A stretch of 64,000 nucleotides of DNA from Chondrosia reniformis (lineage: Eukaryota > Porifera > Demospongiae > Chondrillida > Chondrillidae), in assembly GCA_947172415.1 (NCBI GenBank), contig OX359199.1:4118001-4182000 (forward strand), in the 5' to 3' direction. Shown piece by piece: positions 12,321-23,065 of the stretch. The position numbers and the translations under genes were made by a program. The first letter of the stretch is position 1. Each line of letters starts with the position of its first letter. The notes under the pieces were generated by a model. The model ran no database searches. It was given only the letters and a program-made list of their open reading frames with translations, and was not told the DNA's origin.

Positions 12321-14455
12321 TAATTTTACATGTATGCCTCCCTAATTTTTAAGTTCAGACAATACACAAGTCATTAACTTCATGTATAATCTCAGACAAT
12401 CCCTTTTATTCCCGCCATAATCTATTGTAAACACCCTCACCAATCCTATTTTTGAACTAATAAGCCAAACTGGCTGGTCAGCTTGTATACTGATATACGT
12501 ATAGTCACTTTAATAATAACTAGAAATATTAAAAATTTTCTACAAAAATAGTGAAGATGTAGGGATGGTACAAAAAGTACAGAAAAAAGAAAGGGATGTT
12601 ACACAGTGAAGCATTAGCTGTGCATGAATCATACAACAAAGGGTGTTGCAACATATCCCTACATCTGGCAGCATTGGCATAGGAAGCACACCATGCAAAA
12701 TGCTAACTATTTGATACGTTGATATATATGTATAATACGAGTTCATATGCAACTATTATAACACTTAATTTATACGTCAATACATCGTTTTTACAAATGG
12801 CGGCGTTCAGAAAGCTTTAAAGTTCAAGTCGTTAAGATTATGAAAATTTATAATTTAAGTGAATAGTTTTGAACCATCAGCTTGAATGATTTGCAGTTTC
12901 TAAATCCCAAAACCTTTATAATGTATTGCTATTGATGTACTATGTATGCACCAGAAAATGGAGACAATTCCAAAGGATATCATATACAATTAACAACACA
13001 CATTTGATAAAATCAAAAAAGTCACTGGATTCAAGCTTATTGAATAAAAGGAAAAAAAAACAGAGAAACTTAAAGACAAATACAAATATGGAAAAAAGGG
13101 AAGAGAGGGAAAATGACTATTAGATAGGGTCTAATAAATGTTATTTTATGCACGCAACAAAGGAATGTGCTGTAATAATATATAATAAGAAACAAATCAG
13201 TAAGATTCCGGATTTATACACACACTTGTTTTTTGGTCTACAGATTTTTCTAGATTTTCCAGTCTTAATTCCAGTTCTCGAATGTAGGCTTTCACACTGG
13301 AAATCTCGTGAAAGTAGATATCATCGGCCGTACTCGTACCTAGATGAAAGAGATGAGGAATTATAAATTTCATTTATCACTTAAATTCCAAGAATAGTAA
13401 ACTGGATAAGTAAACAGTATGAGGTACCACTTGTAAAGAAGTCAACAGAAAAGGGATGACATAATACGTACGTATATCACACAATATGCATACATATGTA
13501 CATACATCATGTGATACATATACGTATATGTAAAGAGCTACATACACACATGTGATTCATCATTTGCAGTGGAAACTGGTTAACGAGTACTCCTGGGTAC
13601 CATGCCTTTTAGTTCTCATTATCAGTAGTTCTCATTAAACAATAGTGCTGCTGTAATACAATATCACAAAGTTGGACAAATATGCAGCTCCATAAAAGTT
13701 TAAAGTAGTAATTATGTGTAGTCTGTGCTTTGTGGAAGTCTCCACAGAAATATTCAATAGATAGTTAAACTAATAATCAGTCGTCAAATTCTGTTTGAGT
13801 CAAGAGTAGATATTCTTGTTAAACATGCAGTAGCTTTTTGTATTATAGGGACTCTATTTTCCGAGTTTTGTTCGATAATTTATGTAAAGTGTGTTTGTGT
13901 TAACCAGTTTCCACTGTATATCGTTCGATGTATTTATTATATATTTGCAAATAGGTCAAAAGCAAGGAGATAAACCACACTGCAAGTTACCCATCATTGA
14001 ATAATGCACCATATAAACAAGTGTCAACAGTCAAGTGATAGTCACTGTGTCTTCTACAAATATCACAAAGGAAGAAGCCAGGGTCTATAGACTCTATACA
14101 TGAGATAATGAACCAACTTCCTTAAATATACTACCAACAGGCTTAAAAGGAAGTATCAATTCCTCAAAGATATCACCTAATATGTACACCATAGAAAGTA
14201 CTCATACTATAGATAGTCATTACTGATTAGCAAAGCACTCATTTAGTTACAGACTGATGATTCAGCCAGAAACTTACAGACACCCTACTACATGTATATG
14301 ATGTGTATCAGATTCACTAGACTCTACATTTATAATTAGATCACCAAGCAATAATCAAAGGACATCACGCTTTAATGAACTTATCAAGTCAGAGACAAGC
14401 TATCAAGCTAGTGAGATTGAGGTAATAAGTAATACCTCACTAGCTTACAATAATA
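12321..14455. other. Non-coding stretch, no gene recognised
   Basis: AT-rich sequence with many TACGTA/ATGTACGTA motifs. Short ORFs (12540-12752, 12926-13123, 13148-13366) show no domain. Near 14399-14455 there is an imperfect inverted repeat built on AGCTAGTGAG / CTCACTAGCT. Confidence 0.4.
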
Positions 14456-14461
14456 CATTAT

Positions 14462-14606
14462 GTCACAATACAATACAATACATTACAATACAATACAATA
14501 CAATACATTACAATACAATACAATACAATACAATACATTACAATACAATACAATACAATACATTACAATACAATACAATACAATACATTACAATACAGTG
14601 CAATAC
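14462..14606. repeat. (CAATA)n pentanucleotide microsatellite
   Basis: About 28 units of AATAC/CAATA with regular ATTAC variants that give a longer higher-order period. It ends at GTGCAATACATTATGC. Confidence 0.9.
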
Positions 14607-15107
14607 ATTATGCACAAAGCTTGTGTGAAAGACACTATAATCATTATTAGGATGAGGACACTATCTCTATAGAATAGAGCAGTCTTTAGTCGACCAGAAA
14701 AAATTTGAAATAGGCTAGATATTTTATGAAAATAGATTATGTAAACATACATACATACTTAGTTTATATAATCAATGGTATGAATATTCACTGTCCCGTC
14801 TGGTAGACTAGACAGATACTAGCAGATAAAAAGCTGTCACATTATTTCTTGTACACAGTAGGCTATACATTCAATACTGTGTACATACATACCTACATAT
14901 ATGTGTGTGATTACGATGAGGGCAGAAGCAGAACTCTAATAAATTTTTAAAAATGAAAACAAATGTCAAAATCAAGATTTATCCTAGAAATGGAACAGTT
15001 CTTTTCAATAAAACTATTCTCCATATGAGGTCTACAATAATAAATATATATTTATATATTCATTTTGAAACTAATAAAATTCCAACTCTATCCCAACTGT
15101 TAAGTCT
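14607..15107. other. Non-coding spacer
   Basis: AT-rich sequence between two tandem repeats; nothing recognised. Confidence 0.4.
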
Positions 15108-16495
15108 GTGACAAAATAGGAGAGGGGAAGGGTAGAATAGGAGAGGGGAAGGGTAGAATAGGAGAGGGGGAGGGTTGAATAGGAGAGGGGAAGGGTTGAA
15201 TAGGAGAGGGGGAGGGTAGAATAGGAGAGGGGGAGGGTAGAATAGGAGAGGGGGAGGGTAGAATAGGAGAGGGGAAGGGTAGAATAGGAGAGGGGGAGGG
15301 TAGAATAGGAGAGAGGGAGGGTAGAATAGGAGAGGGGAAGGGTTGAATAGGAGAGGGGGAGGGTAGAATAGGAGAGGGGGAGGGTTGAATAGGAGAGGGG
15401 GAGGGTTGAATAGGAGAGGGGAAGGAGGGTAGAATAGGAGAGGGGAAGGGTAGAATAGGAGAGGGGAAGGGTAGAATAGGAGAGGAGGAGGGTAGAATAG
15501 GAGAGGGGAAGGGTAGAATAGGAGAGGGGAAGGGTTGAATAGGAGAGGGGAAGGGTAGAATAGGAGAGGAGGAGGGTAGAATAGGAGAGGGGGAGGGTTG
15601 AATAGGAGAGGGGGAGGGTAGAATAGGAGAGGGGAAGGGTTGAATAGGAGAGGGGAAGGGTAGAATAGGAGAGGAGGAGGGTAGAATAGGAGAGGGGAAG
15701 GGTAGAATAGGAGAGGAGAAGGGTTGAATAGGAGAGGAGAAGGGTAGAATAGGAGAGGGGAAGGGTTGAATAGGAGAGGAGAAGGGTAGAATAGGAGAGG
15801 GGAAGGGTTGAATAGGAGAGGGGGAGGGTAGAATAGGAGAGGAGAAGGGTTGAATAGGAGAGGGGAAGGGTAGAATAGGAGAGGGGAAGGGTAGAATAGG
15901 AGAGGAGAAGGGTTGAATAGGAGAGGGGAAGGGTAGAATAGGAGAGGGGGAGGGTTGAATAGGAGAGGAGAAGGGTTGAATAGGAGAGGGGGAGGGTTGA
16001 ATAGGAGAGGAGAAGGGTAGAATAGGAGAGGAGAAGGGTTGAATAGGAGAGGGGAAGGGTTGAATAGGAGAGGGGGAGGGTTGAATAGGAGAGGAGAAGG
16101 GTTGAATAGGAGAGGGGAAGGGTTGAATAGGAGAGGAGGAGGGTAGAATAGGAGAGGGGAAGGGTTGAATAGGAGAGGGGGAGGGTTGAATAGGAGAGGG
16201 GAAGGGTTGAATAGGAGAGGGGGAGGGTTGAATAGGAGAGGAGAAGGGTTGAATAGGAGAGGAGGAGGGTAGAATAGGAGAGGAGAAGGGTCGAATAGGA
16301 GAGGGGGAGGGTAGAATAGGAGAGGGGAAGGGTTGAATAGGAGAGGAGGAGGGTAGAATAGGAGAGGAGAAGGGTCGAATAGGAGAGGGGGAGGGTAGAA
16401 TAGGAGAGGGGAAGGGTTGAATAGGAGAGGGGGAGGGTAGAATAGGAGAGGAGAAGGGTTGAATAGGAGAGGAGGAGGGTAGAATAGGAAGAGAG
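15108..16495. repeat. 21-bp minisatellite, about 65 copies
   Basis: Tandem units of AATAGGAGAGGGGAAGGGTAG (21 bp) with variation at a few positions (GGGGA/GGAGA/GGAGG and TAG/TTG/TCG). One unit near 15424 has an extra 3 bp. The plus strand is almost pure purine. Because 21 is a multiple of three, two minus-strand frames stay open across the array (LSYSTLP and SPIQPFP repeats). I read these as consequences of the period rather than as genes. Confidence 0.97.
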
Positions 16496-16744
16496 ATGGG
16501 GGTTAGAATGGCTTCCAACCATTATTAAATAAAACGTATATGTGAACAATGCTTAACAGTGGTCTTAAGTGATATACAGGTCTCTCCAAATAGTTTCAGC
16601 AATTCTAACTTTATGGATACAAGTAATAAATCAGACTTATATATCTAAACTAAGGAAAAAGGTGGTCATTATCTATGCTACCAAACCTTCTTTCTCAACA
16701 TCCCTATACAAGTAGGCTATATGCATACAGCGGGAGATTTGTAA
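16496..16744. other. 3' flank of the THAP gene
   Basis: About 250 bp between the minisatellite and the THAP gene stop. It is the likely 3' UTR or first intron of the THAP gene. No AATAAA was seen on the minus strand. Confidence 0.4.
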
Positions 16745-17290
16745 CTAACTTCTATTCATGAAAATGGTGTGATTATGTACTTCAAGCTTTGGAGGCTCCA
16801 ACAAGTGACTATTACTGACTGTCTGTGTGGATATAGACACGTGACGTGGACGTAAGACCTTTGCATCCTTGATGACCTCCATCTGTCTTGGGGAACTTCT
16901 TTTTTCTTTGCTGCTTTGTGCCTTCTCATTTTTGAAAGGCAATTTAATGTTCTTTGGTTCCATAGGGATCGCCCCCTCACCAGTAGTGTTGCTAATTTTG
17001 GGTGGTTTGGTTTTGGAAAACTTTGGGTCATTTGTCTGTTCACCAGATTCTTCTTTCTTTGGGAAGAGAGTTGGAATATAGTCAACGTCCTGGCTTTCGA
17101 GGGAGGGTCTACCTTTAACGAAATGAACTCCACAAACGCGATGGTACGACTTTGGCTCCCAATCTTCCCTACCGAGAGCTTTCAACCATAACTGCTTCCG
17201 CTTATAGTCACTTGGGATCCTGAAGTACCCAACCTTTACTCCCTGTTTGTAGCGTCCACTACAATTTGGTGCCACACAACTCATAGGCAT
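16745..17290 (-). CDS. THAP-domain (C2CH zinc finger) protein
   Basis: A single open exon encodes about 181 aa. Residues ~1-85 are a THAP domain: MPMSCVAPNC supplies the first two Cys, then GYFRIPSD, a K-R-x-x-W-L-K-A helix, and RVCGVHFVKGRPS supplies the Cys-His pair, followed by DYIPTLFP (the AVPTIF-like box). THAP domains bind DNA and occur in transcription factors, cell-cycle regulators and P-element-type transposases. The rest is Lys/Ser/Pro-rich without a recognised domain and lacks the coiled coil found in many THAP proteins. I chose the ATG at 17290 because the family starts with M-P-x-x-C. The stop overlaps a possible GTTAGT donor, so the protein may continue in a spliced exon. The 5' end faces the plus-strand gene at 17644 across a 353-bp interval. 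Confidence 0.85.
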   Translation of the reverse strand: MPMSCVAPNCSGRYKQGVKVGYFRIPSDYKRKQLWLKALGREDWEPKSYHRVCGVHFVKGRPSLESQDVDYIPTLFPKKEESGEQTNDPKFSKTKPPKISNTTGEGAIPMEPKNIKLPFKNEKAQSSKEKRSSPRQMEVIKDAKVLRPRHVSISTQTVSNSHLLEPPKLEVHNHTIFMNRS

Positions 17291-17643
17291 CTTCTCTTTA
17301 CTGCCCACCACCTACGTCGTGCCAACCGTGAAACTTAAATACGTCATGATTTACAAAAGTATGCGGAGAGTTACGGAGAAAGTCTGGTGTACCAGACTTG
17401 AGCCACCAAGAAAATGGCCAAACCCTACGTTTGAGCTCACGTGTCTAATACTTGACCGTATTGTTTCTAATAAACTAGGTTGTTGGAGAAAAGGTATTTA
17501 CTTTAAGAAATATATTTTGACCTCCCAGTATAAGTTATCTACGCGTAGAAAGATGGACGATCTAAGTTTGGAAGGTAGGAATGAAGTGTTGATTAAGTGA
17601 GCTAGAATAATAGATATATCTTCGCCCTCCGCCAACAGACTTG
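17291..17643. promoter_or_regulatory. Putative bidirectional promoter
   Basis: A 353-bp interval between the start codons of two divergent genes (THAP, minus; 615-aa gene, plus). It presumably contains both 5' UTRs and a shared promoter. It is inferred from geometry only; no TATA box or motif was assigned. Confidence 0.45.
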
Positions 17644-20641
17644 ATGGATACCGACTTTACATCTCTCTTTACTACTCCCACGACTCCGAGTGAGATGGGG
17701 ACGTCAGTTCAGGCGACCGAGTAAGTTTGTAGTTGCTACATTGACTAGGAAGTGTCACTTAAGTGCTGATAGAGAGTATTCGGGGTTAACTCTAAAGTTG
17801 TGTTATATATTTCAGACAACATGGCAGTCATCCCTTCACGCATGGGCCTGTGAATATTCCGGACTTTTCTAATGACATTTTCACCAACACGTACACGGCA
17901 AATGAAAACCTCACTACTCCGGTGACCGAAACGAACCATAATATTGGTACGGAGACAGGTAATGATTGCCCCTCGGTATAGTTTCATTTGTAGTAGTTAC
18001 CTTTAAACCAATTAGATCGCGATGTTTCTGACGTTTCGGAGAGCATTCTGAGGAGGAGAGACCATCTTTTACAGGGAAATAACTACGTCTCTGAGCAAGC
18101 GCAGTCTCCTACAGAGTATCAACCTTTCAGTGTTCCACATGATGGTTCTGGAGCATCCATCCACACCTTTCCAGTACAACAGGCTAGGGCACCAGTGCCC
18201 TATGGCCAACACAACCCCAGTTCAAACAGAAGGCCAAGTGGCCATGCTTCCTCTGTAGAAGACAGACCTCCTGCAGATGTCTACCAACCTACTTTTGCAA
18301 GTAGATTTAATCAAGCACCGTATCAAGCTACCTCTGTAATGGACAGTCCTATTCCTCGAGCTTACAATGTCAGAAGCAAGTCTAACCAAGATGTCTACCC
18401 ATCCACCCCAGCAGAAAGCAAGTCTAGCCAAGGAGTGTTTGCCTCTACTTCAGTTGAGAGCAAGTCTAAATTAAGAGTTCGCTATTCTTCCTCAGTCGAA
18501 GATAAGCCTCAACTGCATTATCAGCCTTCAAATTACAGCGCTCACTCTGAAGAGGACTGGTCTACTCTTAGCCATATATCGGCTGACTATATCAACCCTC
18601 CTTCAGTGCAGTCAGTGCAGTCAGAGATGTCTGTAATGAGTGAGGATATGCCTCAGGAACCGAGGACCTTTACAAGGTCCTTTCCCAATAATGATATAGG
18701 TGGTAGGGGAGTTCAGTATTATCTGCAGCTGTGTGGTGTTATGAGTGGGAGTGGCAATGAGGGAGGGGCTGACCAGCTCTGTGTTGGGAGTGAGAGGTCC
18801 ACAAGGTACTGGGAACAGTATATTTCTCAGTGTGTCAGGATGGCTCAGGTTGACATGGCCCAAGTGCAAGAAATTGCTGCAGAAGCCACCAGAAATAAGA
18901 AGGAGACTCTTGATATCCCATTTTGTACTTCACCCAGATGTGAGATTGCTTGTTCATCTGGTGTGTGTCAGTGTGTTTAATTACCTCTTCCCTCATGTGT
19001 AGGCCTTTGTATGACAGAGTTTCTGAAGAATGACTTGCACAAGGAAAAGAATGCTGGTTTACAGTTCATGCATGCACTCTTTGGCTTCATTATGACACTG
19101 CAGAAAGTCCACAATGATTTAAAGAGTTGTCATGGAGTGTTTTCAGGTTTGTGAATGCAGATGGTGGATGGGGTCGAGGATGGGTGGACGAGATGGGTCT
19201 GTGAGGGTGGGTGGACGAGATGGGGTCTGTGAGGGTGGGTGGACGAGATGGGGTCTGTGAGGGTGGGTGGACGAGATGGGGTCTGTGAGGGTGGGTGGAC
19301 GAGATGGGGTCTGTGAGGGTGGGTGGACGAGATGGGGTCTGTGAGGGTGGGTGGACGAGATGGGGTCTGTGAGGGTGGGTGGACGAGATGGGGTCTGTGA
19401 GGGTGGGTGGACGAGATGGGGTCTGTGAGGGTGGGTGGACGAGATGGGGTCTGTGAGGGTGGGTGGACTAGATGGGGTCTGTGAGGGTGGGTGGACAAGA
19501 TAGGTTACATGTACGTATCTTCCAACTCTATTATCTGCAGCTTTGGATTGTCTTGTTATGAAGATAGGAAAGCACAGACGAATGCCAGTCTATCTCCTCC
19601 CAGTTGTTAGCAACCTGACCGAGGCTGCTGTCAGAGTGTCCCAATGTGAAGATGTGTCTGCTGTGAGGAAGGGAATGCTAGATGATGTTAAGGCACTAGG
19701 GCGGATCCTACAAGAGGTGTTACCCTACCTTGACAGTTATGACCTGCATGTGAGTTTGATGTGTGCCTTTGTCTCTTATGTCTGGGTTGTTTTTATATGT
19801 AACATTTTGGACACTGTACAGCTCTGTAACAATATCTGAAGAATAATGTTGATTTCATACATACATAGATTTCAGAAAGAATGAAAGACAACATCAAAAC
19901 GGCTCTAGACAGTTGTAACTGTTCCTCTAGTGGAGCTGATTTGGCAAAGGTGGTTAAAATTTTACAAAGTAAGTTTTCATTCACTCTTGGATAAGGTGTT
20001 GTAGACTGAAATACTACCCACAGCTTCTTCCTTACTTTCACAGTTGAAAGGCGTATATGTACTTTGAACTTTGAGGAATACGACATTGTGTGTTACAAGG
20101 GAGAGAAAATTGGAGATGTAGTGGATAGATGGCTACTTCAGACAACTGTGAGTTCCCTGGGAATCTGTTGGATTGAAATACCCTAACCCCTATATGAAAG
20201 AAAAATAATTGTTGTCTGGAAAAGGTTTGAAATTTTATGAGAACTGTTAACACGGGGGTGAGACCAACCTTCAAAGGTTCATATTTATATTACAAGAACA
20301 CGACTGCAACTTTTGTAATGAGAATTAATTTATATGTTTGGCTCAGAAATGATAAGTGAATTCACATCAGGCAATTGTGCTATTCCCAAATATTTGTTTG
20401 TAGTTTGGGTCGGAATGTGTTCCGTGTCTACCCAAATAAGGAAGGTGTCAATGTTTATTGTATGAATATAGTTATTGGTGTTGCAGACTTGCAGTACACT
20501 GTATATTGTTTCCAGGGCAAGAAGCTGAATCAGCACAAGTTGAAGATGGTATATACAGCTCAGAAATCAGTGCCTGTCCAGCGTGACCACGAGGTTACAG
20601 AGCCATCGAGTGAGGTCTCTTGTCAGTCAGCCACAATATAA
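17644..20641 (+). CDS. Unrecognised 615-aa protein, eight exons
   Basis: Exons: 17644-17720, 17816-17958, 18016-18960, 19003-19146, 19541-19749, 19869-19968, 20044-20147, 20516-20641. All junctions are GT/AG and in phase. Residues ~1-300 are hydrophilic and rich in Ser, Pro, Tyr and Gln, with degenerate SVEDRP / VESKS / AESKS repeats, and look disordered. From about residue 300 a compact, probably helical region begins (GVQYYLQLCGVM, WEQYISQCVRMAQ, LQFMHALFGFIMTLQKVHND, VRKGMLDDVKALGRILQEVL, ERRICTLNFEEYDIVCYKGE). No family was recognised. A helical bundle adaptor is possible, but that is inference. Intron 4 holds a 28-bp minisatellite. An AATAAA lies about 205 bp past the stop (20845-20850). 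Confidence 0.72.
19167..19500. repeat. 28-bp minisatellite, about 12 copies
   Basis: Units of GGTCTGTGAGGGTGGGTGGA plus CGAGATGG, nearly identical, within intron 4 of the 615-aa gene. The minus-strand ORF it produces (THPHRPHLVHPPSQTPSR) is spurious. Confidence 0.95.
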
Positions 20642-21164
20642 TACATGATGGACATTCACAGGATTTCAGGACAGATATCACATAACTTTTGCACTTTTAA
20701 GAAATGCTGACAATTTCAATTGTTTATACATATCTTTTTGAATGTATTTTAATTATAATATTCAATGCTCCCCTTTTATATGAAGCTTTGTGTTAATCAT
20801 GCATATTGCCTATGTAGGTACGTATGTACATGTATGTATACATAAATAAATCAAGTTATGGCTTGGGATGGGAAATGAAATGAAGAAGGTAGAGAAGCAC
20901 TAGAACTGATTTCTGTGAAACTGAATGTGGAAAATGCATGCCAGTCTAGTATTAGCAACACAAATTGACTGGGCAATCTTTACACATACATAGCTTTCAT
21001 TATAATCATAGAGCGCTTGCAGGTGACGTCACAACGGTTGCATAATCCAGGCCATAGAGCGCTTCACGACATCATAATACTTCCGTGTGGCAAGCTGCAA
21101 TACGTACAACAAACTGAAGGCAGTGCGTAATAATAAAGCTTTAAGTATACGAAACGCCTCGATT
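20642..21164. other. 3' UTR and upstream region of second THAP gene
   Basis: It holds the likely 3' UTR of the 615-aa gene (AATAAA at 20845-20850). Further right is a short duplicated phrase, CATAGAGCGCTT, at about 21008 and 21054, just upstream of the second THAP exon. Confidence 0.45.
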
Positions 21165-21320
21165 ATGGTTCGTTCGTGTTGTGCTTACAACTGTACGGCA
21201 AGAGATGTTAAAGAGACTAGAGAAGCAGGAGTAAAGTTCTATAGAATCCCACAGAATGAAGCTAAAAGGAAGCGGTGGCTTAATGCAGTCAACAGAAAAG
21301 ACTTCCATTCTACCCAACAG
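21165..21320 (+). CDS. THAP-domain protein, first exon (partial)
   Basis: The exon encodes 52 residues: MVRSCCAYNCTARDV (first two zinc Cys), GVKFYRIPQNE, then KRKRWLNAVNRKDFHSTQQ, matching the first two thirds of a THAP domain. It ends at a good donor (CAG|GTAATG) in phase 0. The second half with the Cys-His pair (R-V-C-x-x-HF) must be in a later exon. I did not find it before the transposon at 21570 or between it and the NOSTRIN-like gene, so the gene may be partial or its next exon very short or diverged. Confidence 0.7.
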
Positions 21321-21569
21321 GTAATGTCTGCAACTGATAATCATGTGAAACAACCACATTGACCCATAGCTTACAATTGAAAATTTAGGCACCTGTGATA
21401 TATCAAGCTACCGCTTGCAGGTTGACTGTGACATGTCCACTTGTGGAGGAGAATGGTCACTAGTGTAGAAGTACAGCCACATGCATCATGGTGATTATAG
21501 TGATAGTGGCAATTGTGCATTGATAGACATTGTTTGGCTACTACTAATATAAAATCCAGTTGCCCTGTA
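21321..21569. other. Intron/flank after THAP exon
   Basis: Presumed intron downstream of the THAP exon; no continuation exon recognised. Confidence 0.35.
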
Positions 21570-22210
21570 GGGTAAAGCGGGGTAAAACGGAACGCGGGGT
21601 AAAACGGTACACTTGCATTCAACCAACTCTTACGAAGCAAGGAATAAATCGAACAACTTCATATCGTAGGACACTTAGGTATAACCTTCAGCGAATACAT
21701 GCATGCAAAACTCTTGGATTAACTGCGCACCATCACAAAAATACAGCGCAATAATCATTACTGAATAACTTGTAGCACATGCTAAAATTTCGCCGCAACC
21801 AACACGAGACATTCCATTATATCTTGGAAGCCATGCCAGGAACCAAAGATCATTAGGTTATACGAAGACTGTTTGATCTGTGAAGACCCTTAATTCATGC
21901 TGAGATGTACTCTAAATCCAACCATAGATCTTATATACTTACGTAAGTATATAAGATCTATGATCCAACTGTTCCCTTGTGTTCCGTTTTACCCCGCCCC
22001 CCATTTTGACCGGAAATAACATCGTGTATACGAGATGAAGCCTGGTACTCGTAGCAGCAAACGGACAAGATTGATTTTACTGTAAGTAGATAGAGTAATA
22101 ATACCTCTAGTATTGTACAGAAATTCAAACCCCTGGGTATCATGACTTGTTTGCGGTGCGGTGTCAAAATTGCAATCGTGAATTGTGTTCCGTTTTTCCC
22201 CGCTTTACCC
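21570..22210. mobile_element. 641-bp TIR DNA transposon (non-autonomous) with TA duplication
   Basis: The left end GGGTAAAGCGGGGTAAAACG and the reverse complement of the right end GGGTAAAGCGGGGAAAAACG differ at one base; the similarity continues to GGAAC. Both ends are flanked by TA, the target duplication of Tc1/mariner/pogo-type elements. Near 21991 there is an internal extra copy of the end motif (ACCCCGCCCC). There is no transposase ORF, so it is a MITE-like derivative. A perfect 40-bp palindrome lies inside it. Confidence 0.85.
21923..21962. repeat. Perfect 40-bp palindrome
   Basis: Positions 21923-21942 are exactly reverse-complementary to 21943-21962, with TTAC|GTAA at the centre and no spacer. 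It lies within the 641-bp TIR element. Confidence 0.95.
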
Positions 22211-22507
22211 TATTGTGTGTGAGTTTTTAATGGAAGTTGCAAATGCTAACTGACAATAAGGAGCTAAACAACATTAGGTAGTTCTACCTGGGTGATATGA
22301 TATGTCTTTGTTAACAATTGCATGATCCTAGGTATGTACGTATATTGGTACTATAACTGCAATAGCAAATAGATTTGAGATAGGGAAATTCTTTTAATCT
22401 TTTTATTTCATATAGGTACATATATTTACATTATCACTCATTTATTACCTCGTCCACTCATTCAATCACAATCTGATGTCCATATACGTAAGCTACAGAT
22501 ATACGTA

Positions 22508-22786
22508 CAGTGGGCCCTGGTTTAACCGACAGCATTTGTTCCAACCAAAAATGTCGGATAAATCAGGTGTCAGATAAAAAAGGGTTGCAAAATAATGAAT
22601 AAGATATACACACCTAAATCCGTATCAGAAAATAGTGTCGGATACGGATAAACCAGATAAACCGAGGTCGGATATACGAGGGCCTAAAGTATTACAGGGA
22701 ATACGATTTAGATCGGTTTCAGTCGATTTCGTTTGGTTAAATAAGGTTGTCGGTTAACTCAAGGTCGGTTAAACCAAGACCCACTG
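22508..22786. mobile_element. 279-bp MITE with pogo/Tigger-like terminal repeats
   Basis: The left end CAGTGGGCCCTGGTTTAACC pairs with the right end (reverse complement CAGTGGGTCTTGGTTTAACC), two mismatches in 20 bp, and both are flanked by TA. CAGT-GG-CC ends and internal TCGGATAAACCAG / GGTCGGTTAA motifs are typical of pogo/Tigger-type elements. There is no coding sequence. Imperfect internal repeats of CGGATAAACC and GTCGG are present. Confidence 0.85.
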
Positions 22787-23065
22787 TACTTTCCATATTA
22801 GATTATTAGAATATGTACGTATGTGTATACACACAATACATGTTTCTGTACATACATATGTATGTACGCATATGTGTCACATGTGTGTTAACTCTTTACA
22901 ATGGTCATGCCTCTTTATACATGTGCATATATGAAATCACAAATGCTGACTAAAAGAATACAGTACAATTCATAAAATGATAACATAAGCCTCCATACAG
23001 ATAATTCTATGAGTCAAAAATATTTTTTTTCTTCCAAAAATTCAAATCAGGTATACATACAAAAT
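22787..23065. other. 3' flank of the NOSTRIN-like gene
   Basis: Presumed 3' UTR of the minus-strand NOSTRIN-like gene, rich in ATGTAC/TACGTA. No clear minus-strand AATAAA was found. Confidence 0.4.

Noticed and set aside
15071-16549. Two long minus-strand ORFs (472 and 492 codons) over the 21-bp repeat
   Set aside because: The period is a multiple of three, so stop-free frames arise automatically; the frames carry only LSYSTLP or SPIQPFP repeats and no flanking gene structure.
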